Source: Apoderus coryli (taxonomy: Eukaryota; Arthropoda; Insecta; Coleoptera; Attelabidae). From it: DNA of 64,000 nucleotides. The position numbers were made by a program, and so were the translations under genes. The notes beneath the pieces are model-generated. The model was given only the letters and a program-made list of their open reading frames with translations, was not told the DNA's origin and did no database searches. The DNA lies in the NCBI GenBank assembly GCA_911728435.2, contig OU452211.1:6200001-6264000 (forward strand), read 5' to 3'. Below, piece after piece: positions 43,490 to 54,589 of the stretch. How positions within the stretch are numbered: the stretch's first letter is position 1; each line of letters begins with the position of its first letter.

Positions 43490-43623
43490 TACCTCCGAAA
43501 AGGAACCACCATCAACAGCGACTATTACTGTGCACTTTTGGATCGATTGAAGGCTGAAATCGCAAAGAAAAAAGTGTTCTTTCACCAAGACAATGCACCG
43601 TGTCACAAATCGATGAAAACTTA
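43490..43623 (+). pseudogene. mariner transposase scrap with second catalytic D
   Basis: The frame reads YLRKGTTINSDYYCALLDRL, then KAEIAKKKVFFHQDNAPCHK and SMKT, followed by a stop. GTTIN..YY..LLDRL and KVFFHQDNAP.H are diagnostic of mariner DD34D transposases, with the HQDN aspartate intact. Only 44 codons survive. The stop replaces the expected continuation. Confidence 0.8.
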
Positions 43624-44489
43624 ACTCTGTTTGTATTTTAGTTTGATTAAGGATGATTTCTGTACAAAGTACAACAGCAAATACTACCTTTTAGTAACCA
43701 AATCTGAGAATATTGTTTAGTTGATATTATTTAAATTAAGTTGATATATTTTAGTCATTATAATTCTTGACATCCTGCCAATATTTTTGGATTGTTAAAA
43801 CAAAATTAAGTCAACTGACAATTAATAATTTTTTGAATGTCAATGAATGTAAGATTTTATTTTAATAAAAAAGGTAAAAAAAAGTATAATATACAGTAAA
43901 ACACTAGATAATAATAATCTTTTTTTTTTCAGAACCTACACCTAAATAACACTTCTATGAATTTAAATTACGTCTATTGGTATTCATAAAAAATTTACGC
44001 TAAAAATTCATGACGACTCCCAACTTCCAACCGATCAAACGCTCGCCGGTCTCCCCCATATTATTGTTTACCGGAATCCCCAGAGGGAGCCACGTGAGAA
44101 CAAAACACCTGATATACCAAAAATATTGTTGCCTGTATTTGTGGGGTAGAAGATAAATGTTAAATATTTCAAATGAAAGCGACTCTTGTTTCTCATAAAT
44201 AAAACATCCACATAGAGTACATATACACACAGAAAAATGTATCCCCAGATCAAGATGACTAAACTCTGGCCAAGTAAACTTATATATATATATATATATA
44301 TATATATACGCAGGATTATGGTATTATTAATTAGAGAATAAAAATTACTCATTGCATAGTCTCAAAATGATATTCTAATATACTTATCACAAGAAAGAAA
44401 GCGTCCATTTAAGGAAATATGTTTCTTAACGGAAATATAGATTATTTTATTTAAGTATAATATTACTTTGATTTAAATAATAATAATAG
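43624..44489. other. AT-rich non-coding, (TA)n tract at 44279-44308
   Basis: The main feature is a ~30-bp TA dinucleotide run. The minus frames crossing it are not supported as genes. Confidence 0.35.
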
Positions 44490-44653
44490 AGGAAAGTCGC
44501 CTAATATTAGGATGGTTCCTAATATTGGATACCTACCCATCTATTTCAAAAACTAAACTAACCTAGAATTTTAAAGGTTTGCCTAATTTTGTACAGCAGT
44601 ACGTTCCAAATATTGGATATCCAATATTAGAACATTAATCACACACACGGAAT

Positions 44654-45211
44654 TTGGATGTTGTTAACAAGGCTCGGGAAAATCATATAATCCTAATATG
44701 CGTACCTCCACATTCAATCCACAAGCTCCAACCATTGGATATAGCTTTCATGGGCCCCTTAAATACCTATTATTGTCGCGAAATTGAAAACTGGTTAAAA
44801 ACTAATCCAGGAAGAGTGGTTTCACCCTACCTGATTACAAGTTTGTTGGAAAAAGATAAATTAAGAGCTGCTTCACTAGAGATATCCGTAAACGGATTTC
44901 GGAAATGTGGCATTATGCCTTTTGATAGGAACATATTCAGAGATAATGATTTTTCCATTAATGCAAAACTAGAAACATCTCTTGACAATGAAAATATTAC
45001 CCTTGCTAATGAAAATATTGCTGAAGTAACAGCGAAAGTTAATCCCATTGCTAAAAAACCTGGATCTAAAATAGTTATCTTACAAGACATAACACTGCAA
45101 ACTAATAAGAAACCTATTGCTGGTAAAACCAGCAGATATCTGTCCACTACCAGTGCTGTCTGGTCCTTCAGGTGTAAAGAGGAAAAATTCAGGTGCCGCC
45201 GCCTTAATTAG
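44654..45211 (+). pseudogene. pogo/jerky-type DDE transposase, C-terminal third
   Basis: The frame shows NKARENHIILICVPPHSIHK, LQPLDIAFMGPLNTYYCREI, ENWLKTNPGRVV and SPYLITSLLEKDKLRAASLE, then ISVNGFRKCGIMPFDRNIF. VPPHS.HKLQPLD.AF.GPL (third acidic residue in QPLD) and VNGFRK.GI.P.(D/N)RN.F mark the pogo/DDE_1 family. Everything upstream (CENP-B-like DNA-binding domains, first two catalytic Ds) is deleted. The ATG at 44654 is internal to the ancestral ORF. The frame breaks near 45160; a shifted continuation reads GPSGVKRKNSGAAALISSSP. Confidence 0.85.
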
Positions 45212-45238
45212 TAGCTCGCCCGACAAACCGCTTTAGAA

Positions 45239-45565
45239 GAAGCACGCAGTTTGAAAAATACAAAATGTTTTAAAAAAAGTTTAAACAATAGAGCAGCATC
45301 CAATAAAATTAAAAAATATAGCAAGTCATCCAAAAAGAAAAAGCAAAATAGTGAATCCTCGGAAACATCAGAAGAGGAAGTCCCTTATATAAATTCTGAA
45401 GATGACATTGGTTGCGAAGAAGAAGATGTGGAATCTCTTCTGCTTGGAGACATTTTCTTCTGATAAAGCAGGTGAAAAATGGGTCAAGTTTTGTAAGTGC
45501 TACAAATGGTTTCATGAAGCTTGTGCCGGTGCAAATTACATTTGTGACTTTTGTATTAGTGGCTG
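45239..45565 (+). pseudogene. pogo-like transposase C-terminal tail with half PHD-type zinc finger
   Basis: A basic, serine-rich frame (KKYSKSSKKKKQNSESSETS, EEEVPYINSEDDIGCEEEDV) runs to 45463. After a -1 shift near 45455 the tail is SSDKAGEKWVKFCKCYKWFH, EACAGANYICDFCISG and a stop at 45563-45565. W.KC..C..W.HE.CAG....(Y/F).C..C is the C-terminal half of a PHD/zinc-knuckle module that ends many insect pogo-like transposases. It is part of the same element and separated by frameshifts. Confidence 0.7.
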
Positions 45566-45905
45566 ATTTCGTTCCTTTTTTATTAGTCATATTTTAAGTT
45601 GTTTTAATTTTATATTGTATTTTAATAAATAAAACACAAAAAAGCATTACCGTTCATACTTGCTACCTAATATTGGACACCCTATCCACTATTAGGATAC
45701 CTATTTTCAAACTGATAAAACTGGCACCTTTTACATAATACGTAATAACTTTTTAAATAAGACTTTTATCCTTATGCCAAGTTTCTAAAAAGATAGTACA
45801 TGGATACACTATAACCTCACTAAATTATTACAAATATATAGCTCTTTTTTCATGAAAAAGTAACCTTCGACAAAAATGTATCCAATATTAGGCGACTTTC
45901 CTCTA

Positions 45906-48033
45906 ATAATCAACTTTATTGTCGTAAAGAATTTTACATTCTTCTAGACAAAGTCAGCAAAAAAGCATCACACAAAATGTGGACTTATCAATTAAAATAA
46001 AAATATGTTAAATATAATACATGAAGACGAACAAAAAAATCAAATTAAAATTAAAATATATACATTATAAAAATATTAAGTTGAGTGGTAGTCTTTAGTT
46101 AATAGATAACCTAAATAAAAAAACTTGACATTTCACTTAAAAAACAACATACCACAAATAAACTAAACAAAATAGTTTTGAATAAACATGTCAGTGTCAA
46201 TTATAAAAAAAATCAGATACTTTAAAATGTTAAATTTTAATCTTTATTTTACCATGTTAACAAAAAAGTTTTTATTTATGTTCTTTAATATACAATTTTT
46301 ATTATTTTTAACAATGTAAAACTTGCCTCGTATACTAAGGTAAACATATTTTTAAATTTTATATATATTTATACTTACCTTACTCTTATAGTTGTAGCCC
46401 CGAAGAAGATATAAAAATATATCGAAAGCTTGGCATAACGTAAAATAGTTTTATTCAAAAAGATTTGCTGATCAACCCAAGAAATACAGTTATTTATTTA
46501 TAAAAATATAGTGCATAATACACACAGAAAACAAGTCCCAGATACACACGACAGTTATACATAATTGTGTTCACATCCAAAATAACAAAACACAAAATCA
46601 ATATATTATATACAGACAAAAATATTTAAAATTCATAGACGAAATACCAGGTAAACACTCCATTTTAGAACTTCAAAAAACAGCAATTCTAGGAACCCCT
46701 CATATAGTGCGCAAAATATTATCTTAAAACCAACCACCCTTTGGAAACCGGATAGTTTCCCGGGTGGATAAGGAAAAAACCAGTAGATAAAGCTGAGAAA
46801 TAATAATAATAATATATGATTTATTGTGAAAATGCAAAAAAATTACAATCACACAAAAGTTTAGAGGTTTGGCTAATGCCACTCTTCCACTCTACCTAAA
46901 AGATATACAAATGTACAAAAAAAAAGAAAAAATGTTACAATTTAAAAAAAAGAACCCATCCACCAATTCACAAAATTCTTAGTTTGACTTCTCTGAAATA
47001 CGTTTAAAGGTAAGTCAATTATATCAATCACTTTATATAAAATAATAAAAATATTTAATTATATAAAATAATTAAATATTTTTATCTTTAAAAAAATAAT
47101 TTATTTTCTTACCTTAGACCAACTATAATAAATTTTATTTGAAGAGTATATTTTTCTCCGTTCAACAAAATATTTTGCTTTATTTAAATTCAAAAAAGCG
47201 CAAAATTGCTCCAGAATTGTCCGTTTTTTTTGGAACAAAAAAATGTAGGCAACATTCAAAAATCGAAAAACCTCGAACGATTAGTTCTAGTATTCAGTAT
47301 TTTCTTCTAAAAGCGCAGGTTTATATTTTACCTTATTCGAGAAAACTTTTTCAAAATTAAAAAACTTTATGCAAGTTTTGCTCGAATAACGATCGCTCTT
47401 TTCAAATTTTTAAAATATCTGTTGCCCATATTTTGTTTATTCCTCTTCTTTTACCTTCAACTTCAGTTCAAGTCGATGACCGTGGTTCGGATTCCAACTT
47501 TAGGTCCATACTTACAAAACTTCGCTTCAAAAAACTACTAAAACCCGCCACTGATGTAACATAAATATTTTTTTGCCTGGTTATACGTAGAAGCATGGTG
47601 TATATAACAATTTTTAGCGGTTGTTTTGTTTCGAGTGGATGTTTGATGTGTTGGGGGTTGTATGGTATTTATAGAGCGAACAGTCGATGCTTAAAACAAC
47701 AAAAGAGATTTAGGGTGAAATAATATATTAGCGCGATGGGAATGGATCCACTTTGTATTTTTACGGTTAGACCAAAATAATATCATGTTTGAATTTTGGA
47801 TACCTATACGAATTTTTAAAATATAGTTAAAATAGACTGAACCAAAAAAGTCCGTAAATATAACAATCACGATTGTCACATTAATAATTTTTTTTGTCAA
47901 AATTGAGGCAACTATGAGAGTTGTTAATATTACAAATTTGTGTTTGTTCGAAATTGATTCTATCAATACCTACGTATACTACTAGCAAAATTCATAAATA
48001 TGGTGTCTGATTTTTTTTTAATAATATTACTTA
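45906..48033. other. AT-rich region, possible LINE 3' tails
   Basis: TAATAATCAACTTTATTGTC next to the pogo end (45904) and TAATAATAATAATATATGAT with TTATTGTG (46801) both look like minus-strand LINE 3' ends, (TAA)n then ...AATAAA, but no coding sequence follows. A hammerhead-like core occurs at 46400-46426. Frames at 47139-47360 and 47691-47966 show no motif. Confidence 0.35.
46400..46426 (+). ncRNA. Degenerate hammerhead-like core
   Basis: CCGAAGA, A, a 6-bp stem GATATA/TATATC with AAAA loop, then GAAA. This equals CUGANGA-stemII-GAAA with one core change (U to C). No third stem or cleavage triplet was identified. Confidence 0.3.
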
Positions 48034-49323
48034 CAGTCCTCGAGGCAATAGTTCCACCTTAAAAAGAAATTGAGATCGAATCGAATGTATCGATATATTC
48101 TTGTATCTCTATCAATGAAAGAAATAAAATATCGATACATTTCTTGAATCTCTATTAGTGATAGAAAGTTGACATTTTGAGCATCCGCGTCAAATTAAAT
48201 GTATCCGTTAGGTCTTTAGTTTTGTTTACAATAACATTCGTCACGTCAAATACTAATATTTTATAATTTGTCAGGGGCCTTGCCCGTATGTTTGTTTTTA
48301 AAATATAAGATTTAAAATTAAGGCTCATGATGGATCGTGATTCCGAAACGGTCCCCTTTTATAAAAAAGGAATATTTTTTATTGTAATTGTAAAACATGT
48401 CATGTGTTTTTACATACTGTTAAATATTCAGGTTAGGCGGTAGGTTATTTTTGGTAAGGCTCTTTCGAAGGGAAACATTTTTAACATAGTTCCCAAATCG
48501 TCACTTTTTTTTATTAAAGTAAAGGCATTAGAAAATAAAACAGATTTGTAATCTACTCGCTTAAACACATACTAACTTACAATGCTCTGCTGCCAGAATG
48601 TCTTTGAAATTATCCCTATCCTGCACCTCGTACTCATTATTCGGCAATACCGAAATCTATTTATACCCGACACACGCGCAGATGCTTAATTAAAGACACA
48701 ATTAAATTGCCCAAGATTATTTTATTCTTACTATATTAATTTGATTGTTGAAAAAAATTCCATATTATTTATATTCAATTCAATTCATTCAAAATCTGGC
48801 AACAATCAAAAAAAGATAAGAAATTCGGTGATGCCACACTTTATTTAAAGATTTTCATCATAAACATATTCCAGCACAATTTCCTCAATAAATTCACACA
48901 TTACACAATAGATTTACACATGGAACATTATTAGATACTTGATTTTCCAACAAATTTAATTTACTCAACTCCCACAATAATATAACTAATATTAAAACAT
49001 TATTTTATCTAAAAAAAAAACTACTAATTTATACTTATTTTTATTTTACTACTGTTCACATGAACTAAATCTGGCAGAATTGTTTTTAAATGACACAAGT
49101 TGACACATTTGGCATTCGTATATTGATTTTGACCGTCCTCACCAGACGGGCTATGATTTCAATAATAATAATAATAAAAAGTTCAATGAACTGGGTCATA
49201 GAGATGCAAGAAATGTATCGATATATTCTTTCTTTCATTATTAGAGATGGAATAAATGTATCGATATATTCCATTCGATCTCAATTTCTTTTTAAGGTTG
49301 ACCTATTGTCTCGAGGATTGCAA
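48034..49323. repeat. Non-autonomous element with about 125-bp inverted arms
   Basis: The left arm 48034-48160 and right arm 49200-49323 are reverse complements. Shared blocks include TCCTCGAG(G/A)CAATAG, CACCTTAAAAAGAAATTGAG, GATCGAAT(C/G)GAAT, (A/T)ATGAAAGAAA, ATCGATACATTTCTTG and ATCTCTA. TGTATCGATATATTC-type motifs occur two to three times in each arm. The 1.04-kb interior holds no transposase-like frame. The ends near CAGTCCTCGAG and CTCGAGGATTGC are not fixed and no target duplication was seen. Confidence 0.75.
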
Positions 49324-49329
49324 CTGAGT

Positions 49330-50221
49330 TTATTGGCTGCTTGTAATTATATATTTGATCGTGTGACTTGCCCATAGGTTTTACTCATTTCGACGCGTTG
49401 TTTTATCTTTAAGCATAAAAAAACTATTCTAAACGATTTCCTATACCTACCAGGGGCGGCTAGTCCTATGAGGCAAGTAAGGCAGTGCCTCACTAACTTT
49501 TTAACCAATTGTAAATCGTGCCTCTAGTCCCTATGCACGGCGAGTTACCACTTTTAATTATTGTTATCTACTACCACATTAATTAATATTAGCCTCAGTT
49601 AACTGCTCACATTTGTATGTGTTGTATACAAAGTTTTTTGCAGTGAATACTTCTTTGGCCGCATGAGAGTGATTTTTCACGTCACGACACGATTTATAAA
49701 ATTTTCGTCCCGCAAAAAAGATGAAGCATATAACAAATATAAGGGAGAGAGAGAGACAGAGATGGTGTATACTCTCTCTCTCTCCCTCTCTCTCTCGTGA
49801 AAGAAGTAAGCACTTGTATCACGTGTACTGTGCTGCACGCGTATTTTTTTTAATTTACAAACGTTTGTTTTCTTCAATGGGTTTTCTAATCAAAATATTG
49901 TAACTCATTCAAAGAAAATAGTAGGTAATATATTTACTAATTTAAAAGATAGAAACCCAACAGAAAATAATGATGAAGTTAAGACTAAAGTAACAGTAAT
50001 GATTGCCATATAAAATCAACAACAGCTCTATAGTCAGACATCATATTGAAACAGATCACAATTATTTTGAAACGTTGTGCTGGCTAAAGTTTAGGTGTTT
50101 TATTATTCGTCCTGCACTGACAATTTCTACAAATTTATTTAAGTATATTTTTCAATCTTATCAATTTTTCATTAAACTATTTAATTCATCATCATTCAAA
50201 GGTATTGGAATTCACAATAGT
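49330..50221. other. Non-coding; purine/pyrimidine microsatellite at 49743-49800
   Basis: Apart from the GA/CT tract, nothing is recognised. A 119-codon frame (50003-50362) overlaps a duplicated block and is not supported. Confidence 0.35.
49743..49800. repeat. Inverted (GA)n/(CT)n microsatellite
   Basis: GGGAGAGAGAGAGACAGAGA is followed after ~10 bp by CTCTCTCTCTCTCCCTCTCT with CTCTC. The two halves are self-complementary and could form a hairpin. Confidence 0.85.
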
Positions 50222-50525
50222 CTCAAACCAAGACCTCAAGAAATTGAAATCTGGTTCCCTAATAATGGGGTCGTGAAATTTACGCAGGACAATGATATTA
50301 AGAAGGGTTATTTGCATGCCAAACGACATGCGCCTCAACGGTCATTAAGAATAGTTTCTTAGGTCTTGATTAGGTCCTGTAGGGTAGCGTCCTATACCAA
50401 ACCAAGGCCCCAAAAAATTGAAATCTGGTTCCCTAATAATGGAGTCGTGGACAATGATATTATGAAGGGTTATTTGCATGCCAAACGACATGCGCCTCAA
50501 CGGTCATTAAGGATAGTTTCTTTAT
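50222..50525. repeat. Direct duplication, about 175-bp spacing, two copies
   Basis: Copy 1 (50222-50363) and copy 2 (50395-50525) share CTGGTTCCCTAATAATGG, GACAATGATATTA, GAAGGGTTATTTGCATGCCA and CCTCAACGGTCATTAAG. Copy 2 lacks about 13 bp after GTCGTG. The two short plus frames covering them are parallel by descent and need not be coding. Confidence 0.85.
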
Positions 50526-52399
50526 ATATTTGTATTGAAATTTTAAAATAATTAGCAGCCAACCCCTAACCCCTCTATTAAACGTACGATTTGCAGCGTT
50601 ATGTTTGGGAAAGAGATCTTCTAGTAGTTTTTTTCACTAATTTTGATTTCTAAATAATACAAGTTTGACTAACCTGGCGAGATTTGACCTTTTTATCCAA
50701 CACAATTTTCAATTTGAAAGAAATAGTGAGAATAGATGTATAGTAATTAAAGAAAAACTGTTTTTGTTTTTAATTTAATAATTAATGTTTACCTACTAAT
50801 TTATGTGAGTTGATAATCTATTGAAATGCTATAAATTGCATATTCATTCATCGCAGGCATGTACTCACGTACGTATTTTACAAAGTATTTATTATAAGAG
50901 TATTTTCAAAGTATTTATTATAAGAGTACACATTCCATTTAGCTCTATCAACGTTAAACTTGAAACACATTAATATCAATTGCAGTTGCACAATTCTGTC
51001 TAGCATAGTAGGTATTACTGCAGCGATACATTAATGTGTGAAACAAAGATGGAAAGTGAAGCAGTGCCTCTTCATGGGTTTTTAGATATACAGCAAATTG
51101 AGTGACAGCAACAAAACATCCACGTCTGTCTTATACCCCTTCATTTACTACTTAGTGTTCTCTCGCTTTGACCTATTGATCATACATTATCTTTGATCTT
51201 TGTTCAATTCATCTTTCTGTTTTCTTTTGCTTTCTTATGTTTTGATTATAATATTATTATAGGTAGTACCTACCTATTTTTCAAATTATTATTTCTTTCT
51301 TGTTTTTCTTTATAATAATCGTAATAAATTAAGGGACACTAGGGACAGGCAATAAATACAATAAATAAATAGGTATTTAGTACTTTTTCGTGTAAAGATT
51401 CTTAAAGTGAAGCATTTTTTTTGTGCTAGTGTAGTGATAGTGAATGGTTAATATTATGGAAAATATGGATGTTCTAGGTCCAGGCTGTAGTCCACCAACG
51501 CCGACAGTAGTACAAGTAAACGTAGATTTAGAAATGCGAAATTCTGGGGATATAATTATTTAATATATCGGCGGTCATTTTCAAAGCGATACGACGATAA
51601 ACTATACGTCGTTCAAGAATTAGCGAGGCCTATTCCAGATTAGTTAATTTTGATCATTTCTATTATTTTTTTTCTTGAACATTGTCTTTTATGTTATGTG
51701 TTTGATGTGTGTGTTCAACTGAACAGGGTGGACAACCAACAGATCGGTGCGGAAATAAAGGTAAACCTTTAAGCCCCGTATTTTTTTTTTTTTTTGTGTT
51801 TCATAATAAGATTCGATACTTAATCTGCTAAAGTCCATTTTCCTTCTTGTAGCTACGCTATGACGTGTATCGTAATCTAATTTTCAATACTCGCAAATAC
51901 ACAACAAACATATATGTATTATACAATATATACTTGGTAAATAGAGGTACTTTGCTAGTAATAATTGAATGCCCTAAGGGCTATTTTCTACATTTTAATT
52001 ATTCACCATTAGTAGCAGTTAGAAGCAACAGTATAGGTACCTAATATTTGAGTAGGTATATGTACACATATAACATGAACGAATGTGGTCCAGTATAATA
52101 CGAGTAGAAGAAGTGGGGGACGAGTGGTCAGAGGTTAATTTCGAGTAAGCAGTTCCATAAATTCCATAGGCTTCTACGTATAATCTGGAATGTATACCTG
52201 TATCTACAGGTTGGTTGTGCAATTTAATTATAACTAGTTTTCGCTAATATAAACTTGTCCGAAGGATATGTAGTTCTGTGGCTTTTTAGTTTGTTGTAGG
52301 TATGCTAACAGGGTAAATTCAATGTAATGTTTGATTTACCATCCGGTTTCTTAAATTAGTAAATTTAGGGGAATTATTCAGATTGGTATAATTATTTTA
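50526..52399. other. Non-coding with one possible first-exon-like frame
   Basis: CAAAGTATTTATTATAAGAG is duplicated in tandem (50880-50928). The only coding-like stretch is a 35-codon frame at 51457-51564, listed separately. The rest is AT-rich. Confidence 0.35.
51457..51564 (+). other. Possible short coding exon, unrecognised
   Basis: A 35-codon frame reads MENMDVLGPGCSPPTPTVVQ, then VNVDLEMRNSGDIII and a stop. It is preceded by GTGCTAGTGTAGTGATAGTG, like an insect 5' leader, and has higher GC than its surroundings. I recognise no family, and no clear splice donor is present. It could be a first exon of a host gene or chance. Confidence 0.2.
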
Positions 52400-52880
52400 A
52401 CCAAGAAAAGTGGGATTCATTGAATCATTGCGATAATCCAAAACAAGCACTAAATATTTTTTACAAAAAAAGTAAATACAGACGAATGTATTTCGAGTGT
52501 AAAATTTTATGAAGAAAAAATATCCACCTTGGTTTTCCCAAGAAACTATACTGGATATCAAGTTGAAAGAGCGAAATCTGCGTCTATATAAAATAACACA
52601 TCTTCCACAGTGCCAAAGCAGTGGTTTTAAATATCTTAGAACAAAAATTAAAAAAGACATAAAAACATCATATAAACAATACGTTTCTAAGTTTGATCGA
52701 AACAAAAAACAGATTTACCGTTTGAAATTAATTTAGGGGATGAAACCTATTATGGTCCAAAGGAAATATGTCAAGCATTTGCTAATTATTTCGAAACATA
52801 GCGAATGAATTACTTTCCAACGTAGAATATTGTTTCACAATAGACGATATTTCAGTACACATACAAAAAATTGTTTGCAA
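52400..52880 (+). pseudogene. LINE ORF2 linker fragment
   Basis: The plus strand gives KYPPWFSQETILDIKLKERN, LRLYKI, GFKYLRTKIKKDIKTSYKQY, then in a shifted frame LGDETYYGPKEICQAFANYF. These are the endonuclease-RT linker pattern PPWFS..(T/L)...I..K and ...P..I..AFA.YF of Jockey-type LINEs. Order, strand and family fit the RT fragment at 54600-55200, suggesting one element split by the material in between. Confidence 0.65.
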
Positions 52881-53072
52881 TCTAATTAAAAATCACATTT
52901 ATAAGTACCTACAGTTGAACCTCTATATAGTGAAAGACCAAAATGTCGAACGAAATTAATTGAGATATAGAGTTTTTCACTATATAAAGAAAAAATCAAC
53001 AAGCAACAAAAAAAGAAAGTTTTATTAACATTTAAAAAACAAACCGTTTTCATCCCATTTGAAAACATTTTT

Positions 53073-53935
53073 TAGCTCGAACACCTGAAAGCATTGAAGC
53101 TGTGAGAGCCTCAATATTGCGATCCCCACGGCGTTCTGCCTGCAAACATGCATCTGTCCTAAGACTTTCCGCTGGTTCAGTGAGGCGAATTCTTCACGAT
53201 GATCTTTATTACCATCCGTACAAGTTGGCGATTGTTCAAGAACTCTCCCATTTCTCGAAAACGTTCCTGAGGACGCAATTGTTTTTTTAGTGATGAGGCC
53301 AATTTCCACGTGAGTGGATACGTCAACAAACAAAATACTGGGCCGACACCATACCCCGCGAATTGCATTAAAGGCCCCTGCACTCACCTAAAGTCACAGT
53401 GTGGTGTGCAAATTTCTTCGGCTGGGGAATTGATTATTGGTTTTTTGAAGAAAATGAGGAAACAGTGACAGTGGATTCTAACCAATATGTAAACATGTTG
53501 AAGATTTTTTTTTCCTCGACTTAACAAATTGGATTTCGGGGTCGTTTCAACAAGACGGCGCCACGGCTCACAATTCAAGGGTATCAATGGCTGTTTTGAG
53601 GGAACACTTTCGGGAGCGCCTAATCTCAATTAGCGGTGATTTGGAGTGGACAGTTCGTTCCCCCGATTTGACCCCAAGCGATTTTTTATGGGGATTTTTG
53701 AAATTCCGTGTTTATATCAATCGTCCAAGAACCCTAGAAGATCTCAAAGCCAACATTCGGACCGAAATGGTCAACATACCAGCCATGCTGGAAAGGGTTA
53801 TGACAAATGCCCGAAATCGGCTTATTCAGTGTATCGACAATGGAGGGCGTCACCTGCCTGACTGTTTGAAGCAAACCTTTACATATGTACCTAAATTATT
53901 TAAGAAAATAATAAAAACTTCTACTTCATAAAATG
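53073..53935 (+). pseudogene. mariner-like transposase, DD41D-type spacing
   Basis: In order: ARTPESIEAVRASILRSPRR, ASVLRLSAGSVRRILHDDLY and HPYKLAIVQEL (HTH region). After frameshifts come FSDEANFHVSGYVNKQNT (first catalytic D), KVTVWCANFFGWG and FQQDGATAHNSRVSMAVLRE (second D). Then RSPDLTPSDFLWGFLKFRVY (third D) and NIRTEMVNIPAMLERVM follow in one 114-codon frame (53587-53931). Between the second D (QQDG) and the third (PSD) there are 41 residues, a DD41D arrangement. The C-terminus is complete (stop 53929-53931). At least three frameshifts near 53270-53530 inactivate it. A mariner-type end GTACCCTGTAC lies just 3' (53975-53985). No left end was paired with it. Confidence 0.85.
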
Positions 53936-54589
53936 GGTTTTATTGCGTTTTGAAATAAGGAAGTTATGTTGCCGTACCCTGTACTAAAATTTACTTCGCT
54001 AGGAAAATCTGCATTTTCTCAAACATTTTCTTATGTTACCCGGCATATCAAAGGTACCATAAAAATAGGAGTTGCAATTTGAAACAAACCTGAATTAGAT
54101 GAATATTTAGATCAAATATGTATGCTACCTATAAAATTGCTAAACATAAATCAAAACAGACGTGTCTCGGCCATTCTTTTAAAAATGTACCATTTTGGAA
54201 ATAATCGCCCGTTCCGTTACTTTACGGACACCCTCTACGTATATCTAAATAGATATTACTTGTTGCAGATACTATTTACAATGCAATATATTATGATCTA
54301 ATTAATATTGTTCCAACCACATAATCCTATCAAACTGGTGTCATTACATTAATAATTAACTAATTGTTAACTAATATTCTAATTACTATTAAGCACAATG
54401 TGTAGCCTATACATGGTTAACCATGAATTAGGCACACATTTCCCAAACAGATTAAATCTCACGTAGTTTTTACAATAAGCAATGAAGTGGTACCAAACTA
54501 CAGGAGCTATTGCAATCCTAGTGATTTAAATGCGCAAAAAAACTGGTATAGTTGTTTTTCATTTTACTTGAAAATGAGGCTTTTACCAG
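53936..54589. other. Non-coding between transposase and LINE fragment
   Basis: The stretch contains CACCCTCTACG near 54229 (mariner-like end, decayed). No gene is supported. Confidence 0.3.

Larger units (their letters stand above)
44490..45903 (+). mobile_element. pogo/Tigger-like element with short TIRs, internally deleted
   Basis: The left end TA|GAGGAAAGTCGCCTAATATT (44488 on) and right end AATATTAGGCGACTTTCCTC|TA (to 45905) are exact inverted copies over 20 bp, each next to a TA target as in pogo/Tc1-mariner elements. Inside, CCTAATATT(A/G)GA-type repeats recur near both ends. The 1.41-kb copy retains only the C-terminal part of a DDE transposase. The left TA lies in a TAATAATAATA tract. 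Confidence 0.85.

Noticed and set aside
52911..52999. Tigger-like end (CAGTTGAACCTCTATATAGTG) near 52909
   Set aside because: It resembles pogo/Tigger termini and is followed by a loose inverted copy, but no second end or transposase of that type was found.
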